NCBI GenBank assembly: GCA_004335635.1
Contig: QAXH01005896.1
Coordinates: forward strand, 6,436 to 66,084
Direction: 5' to 3'
Source of the DNA: Chloromonas sp. AAM2
Taxonomy: Eukaryota; Chlorophyta; Chlorophyceae; Chlamydomonadales; Chlamydomonadaceae
Length of the DNA stretch: 59,649 nt
The position numbers and the translations under genes are program-made. This document shows positions 21,685-33,193 of this stretch, one piece after another. Positions within the stretch are counted from its first letter, which is position 1; each line of letters starts with the position of its first letter. The notes under the pieces were generated by a model. The model was not told the origin of the DNA. It saw only the letters and a list, made by a program, of their open reading frames with translations, and ran no database searches.

Positions 21685-24600
21685 ATGCCGGCCTACCCTC
21701 CCCCCTCGCCCTCACCGGACACCAACAGAGCCCAGACACCAGTTAACAAGTTCGACTACGTGACAAGGCTCGTCACGCAGCATGAGCAGCAGGTCACGCA
21801 GCAGGTGATGAAATTGACAGCAAGATATGACTCTTGAGCTGCCGCACTGTGCACCCAGGCACCATTGTGTACATGCATGCATGCAGCTTGGTGTGCTGCC
21901 ACAGGTAGACCTTGGAACAGCCTCAGTGCACGCCTTCTCGTCATTTGTGGCATACATTCCCTCACAACAGGCCCGGGTTGCGGCTTAGGTGCAGCACCAG
22001 AGCTCAAGGGGGCGGGGCTGCATGATGAATAAACTGATGACTGCCATGGCTTCCACTGACATGCTGCACACGTAGACCTTGCGCACACTAGCAGCCGAGT
22101 TCATGCACGTCTTCTGCATAACTCTCACCTGGCCGCTCATCACACATGACACAAACCCAAGCTCAAATTTGTCACATGTAACAGGCACAGATCAGGCCAG
22201 CTGGCAACCAGAAGCAACCGGACTTGCATGGGACTGAACAGGCTAGGTCATGCTGGGCAACCTCTGCACGCATGCATGCCATGTAACTCTCAGTCCAAGT
22301 GTTGCTATTGGTGCCGTCGTTATTGCATGCCCTTCAGTCATGAGTGCACAGCTCAGCGGTGGCAAGGGTGGGAGGGGAAACAATCAGCACAGCTGGTCAA
22401 CTTCACTCAGCCCAGCAATGGCCTTGGCCAGGTTACAAAAGGGCAGTGGCCGTAGTACGAATGCTGCCATGTTGTTAGTTGTACCAACTGAACTCAACCT
22501 GATAAATGGCATGCAGCACACTGCCACCTGTGTTTGTGTTGGTACATGCCATGCAACCTCACAGCCCATGTCTGTGTGCATGCCATGCAGAGCATTCAGT
22601 TGGCTGAGCTGACCCGCAAGACAGTGGACCTCGAGCACAAGCAGGTGGTGGAGCTGTCGCTGCTGACCACTCTGAGGGATCGCAATGTGCTGCCTGAGCT
22701 GGATGGGTTCAGACGGGACATTGATGGCGTGAGGCAACAGCTAGACGGGCTGCAACACAAACTGCAGGTGTGTGTATGCTGACCTTGTTTCATAGAGCAC
22801 CCCAGCTCTGCCCACCTCAATGCGCCTAAGGGATGTGCACCGCCCATGGAACTGTTGTGTGTCAGGCTGTTATGCGTTGGGTAGTGTCTTGGGGTGCACC
22901 CCAAACAGGTGTGCTAGTACGGCTGAAAAAATTCGCACAGCCCAATCATACACGACAACTCTGAACCATGATACCACTTCACACACGCACCACAACCACA
23001 CCGGCTCCAGTGCCAGATTCAGGAATTGTCCCAGAACTGGCAAACTTCTTTTTTGATTTGTGTTTGAAAACCCACTCTTGTGGTTTTCAGTGCACATTCA
23101 AGCGCACCAGATCCTGAATGACGATTGTTGGGTTGTCTCATAGTCTATGCAAGTTAGGATATCTCGTAACGGGCTAGGAATTATTCACACATTGATACAT
23201 GTCTACACGAAGTATAGCTGGAAATCGTGTCAATGGTTACCAAATGCACCATATCCACTCACTATTCAGTAGGCCCTACACTGGCCCCAGTGCACTTGTT
23301 AGAAACTGTCCCAGAACTGGCAAACTCCTTTTTTTTTGGTGGTGTAACCAAACCAGGTTTTTACACACAATTGAAGGTGGTGGTGCGTAACCACCTTCAC
23401 TTGTGTGTTTTGTCACGGCCACCACAAACATGGCAGTGGTGCCTTGTCACGGCAACCACATCACCATGCTGCACGTCACTGCACATCACATATCACATGC
23501 CAGACCAATCCATGACATGTTGTTCACGTGGCCCATGTGCAGGAGGAGTCAGCCAATGACACGCGCACCCTGACCCTGGGACTCCTACAGGGCGACATGG
23601 AGCGCCTCAGGGAACAGGTGGGATGCATGCACCAACATGCCATGTGGGTGGGTCGGTGGGTGCATGTGGGAGGAAGAGAGAGAGAGGGAGAGGATTGAAA
23701 GTACATCCCAGGGCTACATCAGCCATGCATGGTACATCATTATGGTCACACATGTGAAATCATGTGTGAGCAATGATTGATAATGGTATGTGTTTTAGCT
23801 GTTGCTTGTGTAAACGCTCGCCGTTTCCACGAGACGTCAGTGCTGCTTTTGGCAGGTGACAGAGCAGTGAATAGCTGACAGAACAGTGAATGGCTGACAG
23901 GACAGTGAATGGCTGACAGAGCAGTGAATGACGATGATATTTGTTGGGTATGTGGATCTGTCGTGTGGCGAAACGTGATGGAGGGCTTTCTGCGGTGCAT
24001 GCCCGTACAGCACATGCCCTCTCCCGTGCATAGGGTTATGCCAATGCAGTTCCACGCGTAGGCTGAAGCCAATCTGGGCTCGAAAAGGGGCTATGTTTCT
24101 ACGTCCAAACCTACCGCAGAAAGTCCATCAGTTTGCAATCGAGGCGGGTAGAAACTGTGAAATCTATGCCTTGTGCACGTGCTGTAGTCCTACTCGCTTT
24201 CTTTACTCGTATGGATTGTCAGTTATCCGGGTCCACTGATACATGGATTGTTGATTGGCATGCAGGTGTCGGAGCTTCAGAGTGCTCAGTGCTCCATGCG
24301 GGACCATGTGCAGCATGTGGTGGCGCAGGCCATGGAAGGGGTCAAGGCAGCCCTGCTGGAAACGCTCAGGAAGGAACTAGGAGTGAGTGAGTGAGCACAG
24401 GGTACTGGAAGTAGGCACAAGGCGAGCAGGACAGATGGATGCATGGCAGGAAAAGGGACGCATGCATGGCAGGGAAGGGGAAGCTTGCATGGCTTCCAGA
24501 CTAAACTCTTCCTGGACCCTCGTGGCCTCTCTCGGTGACGCCTTCACTTGTTCGCCCAGTCTTGGCCACACTCCTTCTTGTTCATCCCGTGTTCTTTCAC

Positions 24601-27600
24601 GACTGATGCATGGCAAAAGTGATATGCGCCCCTGATGCCTGCATGTAAGCTCTTGGCAGTGCCAGTTTGCCGCGTTTAGAGTTCTACGGGTTCAAGATCG
24701 CGTGAGAGGGTGATGAGTTCTCCAATTCTGGACACCAGAAATATCAGCATGATCGTCTACCAACACAACAACATCACTGCTGTGGACCACCGGTGACAGC
24801 AACCTCAAACAAAGCCGATACAACTGTACACACTATACTCAGAGCTCGTACGTGGAATTGTCCCAGAACTGGCAAACTTTTTCTTTTTTGCAGTTTTGTG
24901 CGTGGCAGGAAAGGAAAGCATGCATGACGTGGCCAGGAAAAGGGAAACAATTGCATGGCAGAGTACGCCTCCCTGATGCAAATAAGAACATGTCCCGCAG
25001 GCGGTCGCGTCTGTTGTGCGTGAGGATGTGGCCACTGTCAGAGCTGAGAGCTGTGCGGCGGCCACAGGGATGGAGGCAGTAACGCTAACGACCAACAGTC
25101 TGGCCATGAAGCTCAGACAACACATGCAGGTACGGGAAAGCATCAGTCATCACATACGTACAAATGTCTACATGCCGTGCAGCAAATCCAGAAACCAGAG
25201 TCATCAGGGCAGCAGTCGGCCTACTGTGAGCAAGAGAGAGGGAGGCAGGCAGAATCATCTTGTGTTTAGGGCTGGTGCCCCTTGTCTTACATCCTGTTTG
25301 CAGATCTGGTCTTCAAACTGCCAGGTTGCAGGTTGTGCTTGTTTGACTGAATGCTCCTCCCTCATATTTTCACGCTTGCAAATTGATGCAAATGGAACCC
25401 TTGCTGTCAAAGAGGGCTTTCCATCAAGGTCATGCAGGCGTGTTTGCAAGTGTGTATCAATACATGTAGGTATTTGGTCTTGTTTGTGTTGCAAGTAGGC
25501 TACTTTGCTGCTGGATATTGCGCGCAGGCCTCCACCTGTGCTTGTGCTTCTTCCTGCCTTCTAATTTGTCTTATGTTGTTCTTACTGTCGCCTCACTTCT
25601 TCCACGCCCCTGTCCCGCAGGCCAGCAGCTCTGCCCTCAGCGCCATGACAGGCCGAGTGGAGGCCAGTGCTGGGTCATCCGAGGGACTGCGCAGGTGCAT
25701 GCTACAGGCTGGGCTCCATGCATGCATGTCACAGGCTGGGCTCCATGCATGCATGTCACAGGCTGGGCTCCATGCATGTGCATGGACCTGATGCCTGCAT
25801 CTGTCCATTCTTGATATATGCAGGGCGTCCATGGATAGCCCAGAGGTCTGATATTTACTTAGGCTCCAACCAAGTGTATGACAACTAAATATGAAGGCCA
25901 AACTACCAAAGTTATGATCAGGTGACATGCATTGCAGGAAACCGTCAGCAGCAGCATCGTTTGGGCATTCGCATACTTACCCAAAACATTGCCTACAGTG
26001 CTGCACCTGAAGGCAAACCCAGCACTGTAGGCAGACCATGCAAACTGCGTGATAAGCCATCGCTATGCGCTTGGAACGTTTCAGCAAATCATGCATGGCA
26101 TCAGTCATCTGATGATGTGGTTAAAAGCAAGCGTTTGTGTGGCCCCACAGCAACTACCATATCATCATCATCATTACTTTTCATGGTTCAACCCACGGTG
26201 CTGCAGCTAGACACAATATCTCTCCAAGGATTACGCGCCTGACAATCGTTAAGCCAAGAAAGGTCACTGGTAGCAGGGTGCAAAGTACGAATGTCATCAC
26301 TGCCATATGCCATATGCATTGTGTCAATTACGTGATCCACACCCGCTATCCGTTTGTGTTGCAGCAACGTGGAGGCCCTGGAGAATGATACAAAGAAAAT
26401 CAAGAAGCACGTGGTGCGGTTAGAGAAGCATGTTGAGGTGGGTAACCGACTAACTGACGACCAACTGATGCAGGAGGTAGGGTATCGCCACCCGCCAGCT
26501 TGAAAGGAACAGCAACCAGATTGTGTTACCAGTGCCATGATTTACTTGAATGGCACCATTCGCTTAATGCTGAAGAGGAAAGGTAAAGGGAAAAGAACCA
26601 AAGGCCATTTCACATCAGGGAAGCCGTCACATGACACGGGTTGGGCTGTGTACCGCCCTGACCTACCCTGAGAAAGAAGATCAAAGTTCGCGTTGGGCTG
26701 CTGGTACTAAGCCCGAGAACAGAAAAGCAAATATGGCCATGTGAGCGCAGGCATCAAAATTGCTCCGATGAGCATCATAGAGCAATGGCCAGTGGTATGT
26801 CCTGCGCATGCCATGTCCAATCAGCATCGGCCAGTGGGATGTGCTGTGTGTGCAGGGTTTGCAGGCCCTGGGGCACGTGGCTGTGAACACGGACAAGGTG
26901 CTGTCGCAGGTCAGGCGGGAGGCCGAGGAGGCGGTGGCCAGCGTCAAGAGCGTCAGGGCCAGCGCCGAGGTGGGTTGACAAGTTGGGAGCGCTGGAGGGT
27001 GGAGGGATTGAGGTCTAAGCGATTGAGTTTGTGGGAAGTCTCAATCAAAAGAGTGTACAGATAGCAAGTCAGACGCTGTGCTCTCTAGGTTTACCTTGTT
27101 TTGCGCATCAGTAGTGCCTTTGCCTTTTGTACTGACCTAACTGATTGCAACGTCATCATCATCGTCGTAGTCGTAGTCGTAGTCGTCGACACTGTTGCTC
27201 TGTATGCGCAGGAAGCAGCGGCGGGCGTGCATTCCTTATCCTCGCGTGTTCAGTCGCTGGAGGCGGGCGCTAGCAACACCGCACAGCTGGCGAGCCGCAC
27301 CCGCAGCGAACTAGGGGCCATGGCGGAGAGCCTTAGTGCAACTCTACAGCAGGTGTGATGGCTGGTGGTCGCCGATCAGTCTATTGGCTATTCAACGGGG
27401 TACTGAAGTTCATCATCAGCTTGAGCAGCCCCGCATTTGCGTCGCTTTGCCCACTGGCTCTTATTGCTTCACCACGAACGTAGTCGACTGTGTTCCGCAA
27501 CACATCCTATCTGTTCCGCAACACATCCTATCTGTTCCGCAACACATCCTATCTGTTCCGCAACACATCCTATCTGTTCCGCAACACATCCTATCTGTTC

Positions 27601-28631
27601 CGCAACACATCCTATCGAGGCACAAGTGCAGCACACTATGCAAAAACAATTGGCAGGCAAGGGACTGAAGGTACATGCATGGTAAGCAAGAGACGACACG
27701 TACATTCACACGAAATTGCGAGGCAGCGAACCCAAAACTCTGTTGGCTGCTCCACAATGGAACTGGGAGCAAGGATTGTATCTACGCCAAATCAGTCCTA
27801 GCAGTTGCCGCACTTGCGCCGTTTTGCCTGCTACCTCTTTTCCCTTGTTGTTGCGTGTCTGCTCCGCCCGGCCTTCTCATGCGATCCAACAAGTACGCCT
27901 CATTACGTCAAAGCAAACTGCCACAAACATGCACGTGTGTTTGCAGATGTCGGAGGCTTCCCGCCGAGCCGCTGCCGCCCCGCCCTCGTACCTGTCCTCC
28001 CTGCTCGGCCCCTTGCCCGGTCCGCCCACCCTGCCAGGCATGGGCAGGCTGGCGCTGCAGGGATACGTGGGACAGGCCATGATGATAAATGCGCATGGTC
28101 AGGAATCGCAGGTGTGTTGTGGATACACAGATATAGGCTGTAAAAGCAAAACGTCATAGCATTCAGTCGCAACAGCACATGTGTGTTGTGAGTTGTACAG
28201 GATGATGACACATACGTTGCAGCCCCCTGTTACATGTGCTTCATAACAAATACGAGCCTGAAATGAAGTCGTGTCATTTGTATATTCGATGTTGGGTAGA
28301 TGACGACCTGGGCAAACTATTAAAAAGCTTCTCAAGCCTTTGCCATTGCGCATGTCCTCCCAAAGGGTCACGCATTTCTGGATACTGAAAGAGCCTGTGA
28401 GCCACTGTCCGTCACCTTCGCTAAAATGGGCTTTGCTGTGTACACTGCATGCAGGATAACTCCCAATCCCGCAACACCGAACCGTTTGACCGCTTCTTGA
28501 CCGCCTTCCGGTCTCACAGTCACCAGCTAGTCAGTGGAAACCCAGCACAGCTTGGCTTGGGATACAGCACACAGCAGCCTGACCCACACAACAAGATGAC
28601 GTTGGACTATCCGGGGCCACACCGTATATGA
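21685..28631 (+). CDS. Unrecognised coiled-coil protein, eleven exons
   Basis: Exons 21685-21804, 22591-22767, 23543-23617, 24266-24382, 25001-25129, 25621-25694, 26365-26437, 26856-26969, 27212-27352, 27947-28111 and 28455-28631 join in phase to 453 residues. The N terminus is Pro/Ser-rich (MPAYPPPSPSPDTNRAQTP). Residues about 25-340 are mostly helical, with heptad-like spacing (DGFRRDIDGVRQQLDGLQHK; KKIKKHVVRLEKHVE; VHSLSSRVQSLEAGASNTAQ). A hinge (AAAAPPSYLSSLLGPLPGPP) and a disordered tail ending in GPHRI follow. There is no signal peptide, membrane helix or catalytic motif. Such proteins in these algae are often cytoskeletal or basal-body components, but nothing here proves it. Introns hold several minisatellites and three copies of the dispersed element. 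Confidence 0.8.
23001..23053 (+). repeat. Dispersed short element, copy 2
   Basis: CCGGCTCCAGTGCC, a short spacer, then TGTCCCAGAACTGGCAAAC (23028-23046) and a T-run. It lies in intron 2 of the coiled-coil gene. Confidence 0.9.
23281..23338 (+). repeat. Dispersed short element, copy 3
   Basis: CTGGCCCCAGTGCA, spacer, the exact core TGTCCCAGAACTGGCAAAC and nine Ts. It is 280 bases from copy 2, in the same intron and orientation. Confidence 0.9.
23860..23935. repeat. 19-bp intronic repeat, four copies
   Basis: Four units of the type GACAG[AG][AG]CAGTGAATGGCT in intron 3 of the coiled-coil gene. Confidence 0.9.
24857..24891 (+). repeat. Dispersed short element, copy 4 (core only)
   Basis: Core TGTCCCAGAACTGGCAAAC with a T-rich tail in intron 4 of the coiled-coil gene. 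The upstream dyad is missing. Confidence 0.9.
25694..25785. repeat. 27-bp intronic repeat, three copies
   Basis: Three copies of CACAGGCTGGGCTCCATG-type units begin right after the exon-6 donor of the coiled-coil gene. The donor itself (CGCAG|GTGCATG) borders the first unit. Confidence 0.85.
25991..26032. repeat. 12-bp perfect inverted repeat
   Basis: GCCTACAGTGCT at 25991-26002 pairs exactly with AGCACTGTAGGC at 26021-26032 across an 18-base loop. It lies in intron 6 of the coiled-coil gene. Confidence 0.8.
27490..27615. repeat. 21-bp intronic minisatellite, six copies
   Basis: Six essentially identical 21-bp units (TGTTCCGCAACACATCCTAT+C) fill part of intron 9 of the coiled-coil gene. As 21 is a multiple of three, several frames stay open through it, but nothing supports translation. 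Confidence 0.95.
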
Positions 28632-29054
28632 CCATCTCGTGAAAAGAAACCAGCTGGAGGGTCCCAGCAATGTACTGGCCTGCCAAACAGTAACTTATGA
28701 ACATGTCTGCCCATCTGCCCATGCCTGCTCTATCCTTTGTTCGGCTTTTTATTCTTTCTTTTCTGTCCGCTATCAGTCCTTCCATCTTGTGTCAATAGTA
28801 TTGCGGCCAATGCCCTCCTGGATGCTCTTGTTAGCATTCATTACCTTTTGCCTTGCTTACAAGAGCCAACTCGACGTGTCTGCACAACCACTTGCATAGC
28901 ATTTCAAACTGCAAACGTCTGCTGGTCTACGTTACTGAAATCCACTCAGCTTTGAGGCTTTCACGTGCAAGCATATGAAATCAGCACGAGGACACAGGCA
29001 TATCATGCAGCACATGTTGATCAGATGAAACTTTGGATAGCTCCAGGTTCAAGA
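28632..29054. other. Convergent intergenic region
   Basis: About 420 bases between the stops of the coiled-coil gene (+) and the LRR gene (-). No gene or structured element seen; both 3' untranslated regions should lie here. Confidence 0.55.
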
Positions 29055-30976
29055 TCAGCCTGTGCAAGGTCTCACACACAAACAACTGAATTGCCCACTG
29101 CTTGAACCTCTGCTTTCAACAAATTGATTCTCACCGCAAAGTGTTGGACTGCGAGCACAGCTGCAGCGTTTGGACTGGCAGCAGCTGGGATGGCGGGGTC
29201 TGGCGGCTACACGCTGCACAAGTTGCCCGGAGAGGTGACGCCGCTTGGGGCCAACAGCAACTGATGCAGGGGTGACGCAGCAGGGGTGGCAGGAGCGCAG
29301 TGTTGGACGACTGGGCAGTGTTGTGGCAACTGGCCTGGCTGTACTGGGGGACAAGCTGCAGGGACCTGTTAAACACCACAAACAGCCAAACCCCGGGTTG
29401 CTAGATAACTCCACATGTTGGTGGCCAGCCTGGGCCATGGCTGCCTGCACACGCTGCTGCCACCCCTCCCGCAGCCTCCATGCGCCACAGTCACAAATCC
29501 ACACCTCCACAGGGCGGCAGGCGTGCACGCACATCTCAGTTAACTTACACTCTGCCACCATGCCAATACCAACAGTGGTTACCGAAGGTGGCAGGCTGGG
29601 TAGCACCAGCGGCCGCACCCCTGGGGCCCATGTGCAATCAGTAAAGGCCAGGTCTGTCAGCGGGGTATTCGCTAAGTGCTGCGCAATGGCTGCCAGCAGT
29701 TCAGGTGTTACGGGACGGGCCTGTGAAACTGACAACGCTGAGAAGCTACGTGTGGCAAGGATGGGCATGGCCGCTGCTAGGCAAGCACTGTCGGCAAACG
29801 AATCGTTCTTCAGCTGTGTAGCATCGTGATGATCATCCCCATGCCAAACCACTGAGCACTTGCTGATGGTTTTAGCAACCCGTACGTTGACGTCCAAGTC
29901 CATGCTGGGATAGATTTCTGGTGCAGCAATGCCAATAGAGATCACACTGTCCAAGGGCAGACGGTCCAATGCATCAACGTCCATTGTTCTCATGCCAAGA
30001 TGGGTCCAGTGGCAGGGGCGGTGGCTGTAGTGGAGCTTCAGGACAAAGCTGTCGCATTCAAACCAGGTCAGTGTGGGATGACTCAGCAGCGTTTCCATAA
30101 ACGAATCGTCCACTTTCGTCATCGACAGGTGCAGCTTTTGAAGCCGAGGAAACCACTCCAGAAGATCCAGGCTAAGAAGCAGTTGTGTGCTCGTCGAACC
30201 CTTATGATCGTAATCCATGAAGCTGAGCTCAGTGAGCTGTGGACCCAACACGGAGCAGCACTGCAGAAATGATGCGGCAAAGCGCATGTGCAGGCTTATG
30301 AGGCCAGTAAGGGCCTGTAACCGACGCTGTATTCGAGCTACCGTCAGGAAATCTGACGGCATACTCAATGACACCACGGAGAGGTGCTTGATCTGTCCGC
30401 ATTCAGGGATGGGGTCACTGCCACGTCGAAAGCAAGGGAATGTGCAGTAGTCCAGCTCAACCGTGGTTAGGTTAGGACAGGCTGTAAACCAAGGCAGCAG
30501 CAGCACATTGTCTTTGAGGCCCTGCGTACACATGGGCACAGGAAAGGAGGCATGTACCGTCTGGATGAATATGCGAGCAATGCACCTGTCCTGGAGAAGA
30601 TGGAGTTACTGCATGTGTGCACTTGGATCCTCAAGTTATTGAATTGGTGCAGTGGTCAACTTGATTACCCAGCTAGGGTTACTGCTGTGCAACTCTGTCG
30701 TCCATCTACCTGAAGCTTTAGGCTGGTGATGGCTGCTAGCCCTTGGCCCACCGCTGCTGTCGCAAGCGACAGAATTCTCATTTCTCCGACTTGGTCGCCG
30801 TGCGTGAAGCGGCAGGACAGTCGGATGTTCTTTGAGCGCCGGCATGCTAGCTCGAGCTTCGCGCACACGACCGCGGCCTTGCCCTGCTCTGGCACAGAGG
30901 AGAAGTCAAGTAACAGAAGCAGACGCCGTCGCGAAAGCACCAAGTCTCTCAATGCCCTGCGATGTAGGGTTTGCAT
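29055..30976 (-). CDS. Leucine-rich-repeat protein
   Basis: Two exons, 30976-30710 and 30521-29055, join in phase at SLKLQ|GLKDNVLL to about 577 residues. Repeats of the type LxxLxLxxC are seen in order: LTTVELDYCTF, IKHLSVVSLSM, LTGLISLHMRF, LTELSFMDYD, LQKLHLSMTKV and LTDLAFTDCTW. The wording suits a cytoplasmic F-box/AMN1-type repeat protein that binds partners, although no F-box is visible. The N-terminal ~40 residues are rich in Arg and Leu. The last ~100 codons are rich in Ser, Arg and Cys and look less constrained; the true stop may be earlier or in another frame. No signal peptide or membrane helix is seen. The start at 30976 is the first ATG of the open frame; an upstream exon cannot be excluded. 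Confidence 0.75.
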
Positions 30977-31500
30977 CGGCGCACTTGGCGTGCAGGTTTG
31001 CGACCCACTTTGATGTCCAGGTTGAAATGTTGGTTGGCATGCAAAAGCTGTACTTCACCGTGTTCGGAACGTGCGGGTTTACCTGCATGTCTGAAAGAAA
31101 GGGAGGAGCATCCGGTAGCTGCGATCCACACGCCACCCCACACGCTCAACAGCTGCTAGGACAAACATTGCAGTGTCAGGCTCCAGGTCCGAGAGACTTG
31201 TGGGTTTGCTTTCTGGGGATGTCGAGAGGCTGGCACGCTCCGTACCGGGCATTCTTGTTGGGCTGCTTTCGTGGTGTGTCGAGGGGCTGGCCTGTTGCGC
31301 GTCGGCCATTCTCGCCTGCGCGGTGCCGGGTGGACGCGATACTTTTAGATCACGACACAACGACGAAGCGAATCTGCCTCCAGCACAACCGAACCCATTG
31401 TTTCCAGTTCAACCGCCCCCTTTTTTTTGTTGGCCACCGACTGTAACCAAAATGTCATGACTAGCCCTGGAGCATGCTCTCACGGGTGTCCCTGTTGCCA
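30977..31500. other. No gene recognised
   Basis: Overlapping short frames on both strands show no domain. The region is 5' of the minus-strand LRR gene, so it probably holds that promoter. Confidence 0.45.
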
Positions 31501-31559
31501 CACTGGTTCCAGTGCAATTCCTGTAAACTGTCCCAGAACTGGCAAACATCTTTTTTTTG
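31501..31559 (+). repeat. Dispersed short element, copy 5
   Basis: The perfect dyad CACTGGTTCCAGTG, spacer, exact core TGTCCCAGAACTGGCAAAC and eight Ts. It abuts the truncated 3' end of the DNA polymerase fragment. Confidence 0.95.
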
Positions 31560-32469
31560 CATACCCACTCATGTCGAACATGTGCTTGTTCTCTGCCATG
31601 TCCGTATACACGTCCTGGGTCCGCACATGATAGCAGAGGCTGTCTGTGTCCGTGAACAGCAGCCTTGCACGCTCATGCCCGTACTTGCGCATCATGTAGC
31701 CATAGTGGAAGTCGTAACACCAGTGTCTTTGCCACGTCTAGGATTGCCGCACCAACGTATATGGGCTTGTTCAGGTACACTTTCGTCTTGTGCATCTCCA
31801 CCGTCACCATGCTGGGGCTGAGGACTGTCACACTCTTCAGCGCTTCAGGGCACCGCCCTGGTGTCCTGACGTGAATAGGCGCACCTTGCTCCGGCGCCTC
31901 ACGTTCTCCATGGTCTTGCCAAACACCGAGTTCATGAGCAGCTTGAACAGGTCCTTTCCAAAGCTGGAGGTGACTGCCTGACGCTGTCCCACGCAAAAGT
32001 CAATGTAAGGCTTCATCCACGGGGACTGTTCGAATTTTAAACACCGCGTCACACCCTTGAGCACCAAGCCATGGCTCAGCATCTGTTTCAGGGCCTTGTA
32101 GTGGACCGCGTAGTCCTTCTTGGGCAGCAGATTAGGCACCAGCTTCTCTTCGCCTGTGCACTTGCATCCGTGTTTGTCCAGAAAGGCCTGGTTGAACGGG
32201 GACAGCATGTCCCTGTCAACCACCATGCGTTCTGGTGCAAAAGGGAGGTCGTTGTGCAGGTCATGCAAGTCTTGTGGGTACTCCGGATCCACTTGCAAGA
32301 AATATCCGCAGGTGCCGTCATCTGGAGTCTTGGCCAGCAGTCGCTGCACTCCATCCACGCCACCCATTTTGGCCACGTCCATCCATCGGAAGCCGCCAGT
32401 TGTGAGGGCCTGCTGCATGGCCCACGGGTACAGGCTGTTGGCGTCCAGGACACCGATTTTTTGGACCAT
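31518..32469 (-). pseudogene. Family B (protein-primed) DNA polymerase fragment, Polinton/Maverick type, frameshifted
   Basis: Three overlapping minus-strand frames together follow the palm of a DNA_pol_B_2 polymerase. The first (32469-31837) has motif A (DANSLYPWAM) and motif B (KLLMNSVFGKTMENVRRR). The second (31996-31673) carries the conserved segment NKPIYVGAAILDVAKTL. The third (31695 down) has motif C (LLFTDTDSLCY). Two small frameshifts, near 31870 and 31724, break it. The exonuclease domain and the C-terminal thumb are missing, so the piece is truncated at both ends. Such polymerases replicate self-synthesising Polinton/Maverick transposons and related virus-like elements. No capsid, integrase or terminal repeat partner was found nearby. 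Confidence 0.85.
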
Positions 32470-32480
32470 GTTGTGCTAAT

Positions 32481-33193
32481 CACATGTATTTCCCTTGGAA
32501 GTCTCAGATGCTACAGACCTTCCAACCAATTTGCCACAATTGTCAGCTTGAGGTGCGGCATACGAGGTTTGAAAAGTAAAGGAATAACTGCTGACAGGCT
32601 TGAGCTTTTGACTTGCCAGGAGACCTGCTTGAACCAGTGGACGATGATCCTGCATTGGCACTGACTTGCTCTCTCTGACTGGACGCAACAGATCATCAGC
32701 AGGTAACCAACATCCAATGGAGAATCCTGACCGGTGATTGCAACAGTGCAAATGTGTTAAAGAAGAAAATCTGAGCGTTTGGAATTTGCGAAATGAATTC
32801 TGATGCATCATGAAATATGCACTCGTTGTGAAAGGGGGTTCAAAACAGTGTTTGCCCTCGTCCGGCACATAGCGCAGATGCGCAGTAGTAGTGCATGCGG
32901 CCCGCAAATACAAGCCTGGTCCTTCCATTCACGTGGTTCTCGCCCATCCTGTGGTAGCAGACGGCGTGCTGTCCTGTTGTTCTCTCATCACTTGCACTCC
33001 AAGGACGGGATGCTTTTAGCTTGTCCAGTACACTGTTCTTGAGGGCTGCCCCTGATGTAGTCTATACACAGAACACTTATTTATGTAATCAAAGCCATGT
33101 CCTGCTACAACGTTCTGGTCCGTGGTTGACGGCCCGCACTTGATGCGCACATTCAAAACGCACAATGCAAGCGTTTGTACTTGAAGCGATGGA
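32481..33193. other. No gene recognised
   Basis: This lies between the polymerase fragment and the pherophorin stop. A short plus-strand frame at 32803 has a C-x2-C...F...H pattern (ICTRCERGFKTVFALVRH), which is too little to call a zinc-finger gene. It may be a further relic of the same mobile element. Confidence 0.4.

Noticed and set aside
32803..32900. C2H2-like zinc-finger gene on the plus strand
   Set aside because: Only one C-x2-C and one His with no second His at proper spacing; too little evidence.
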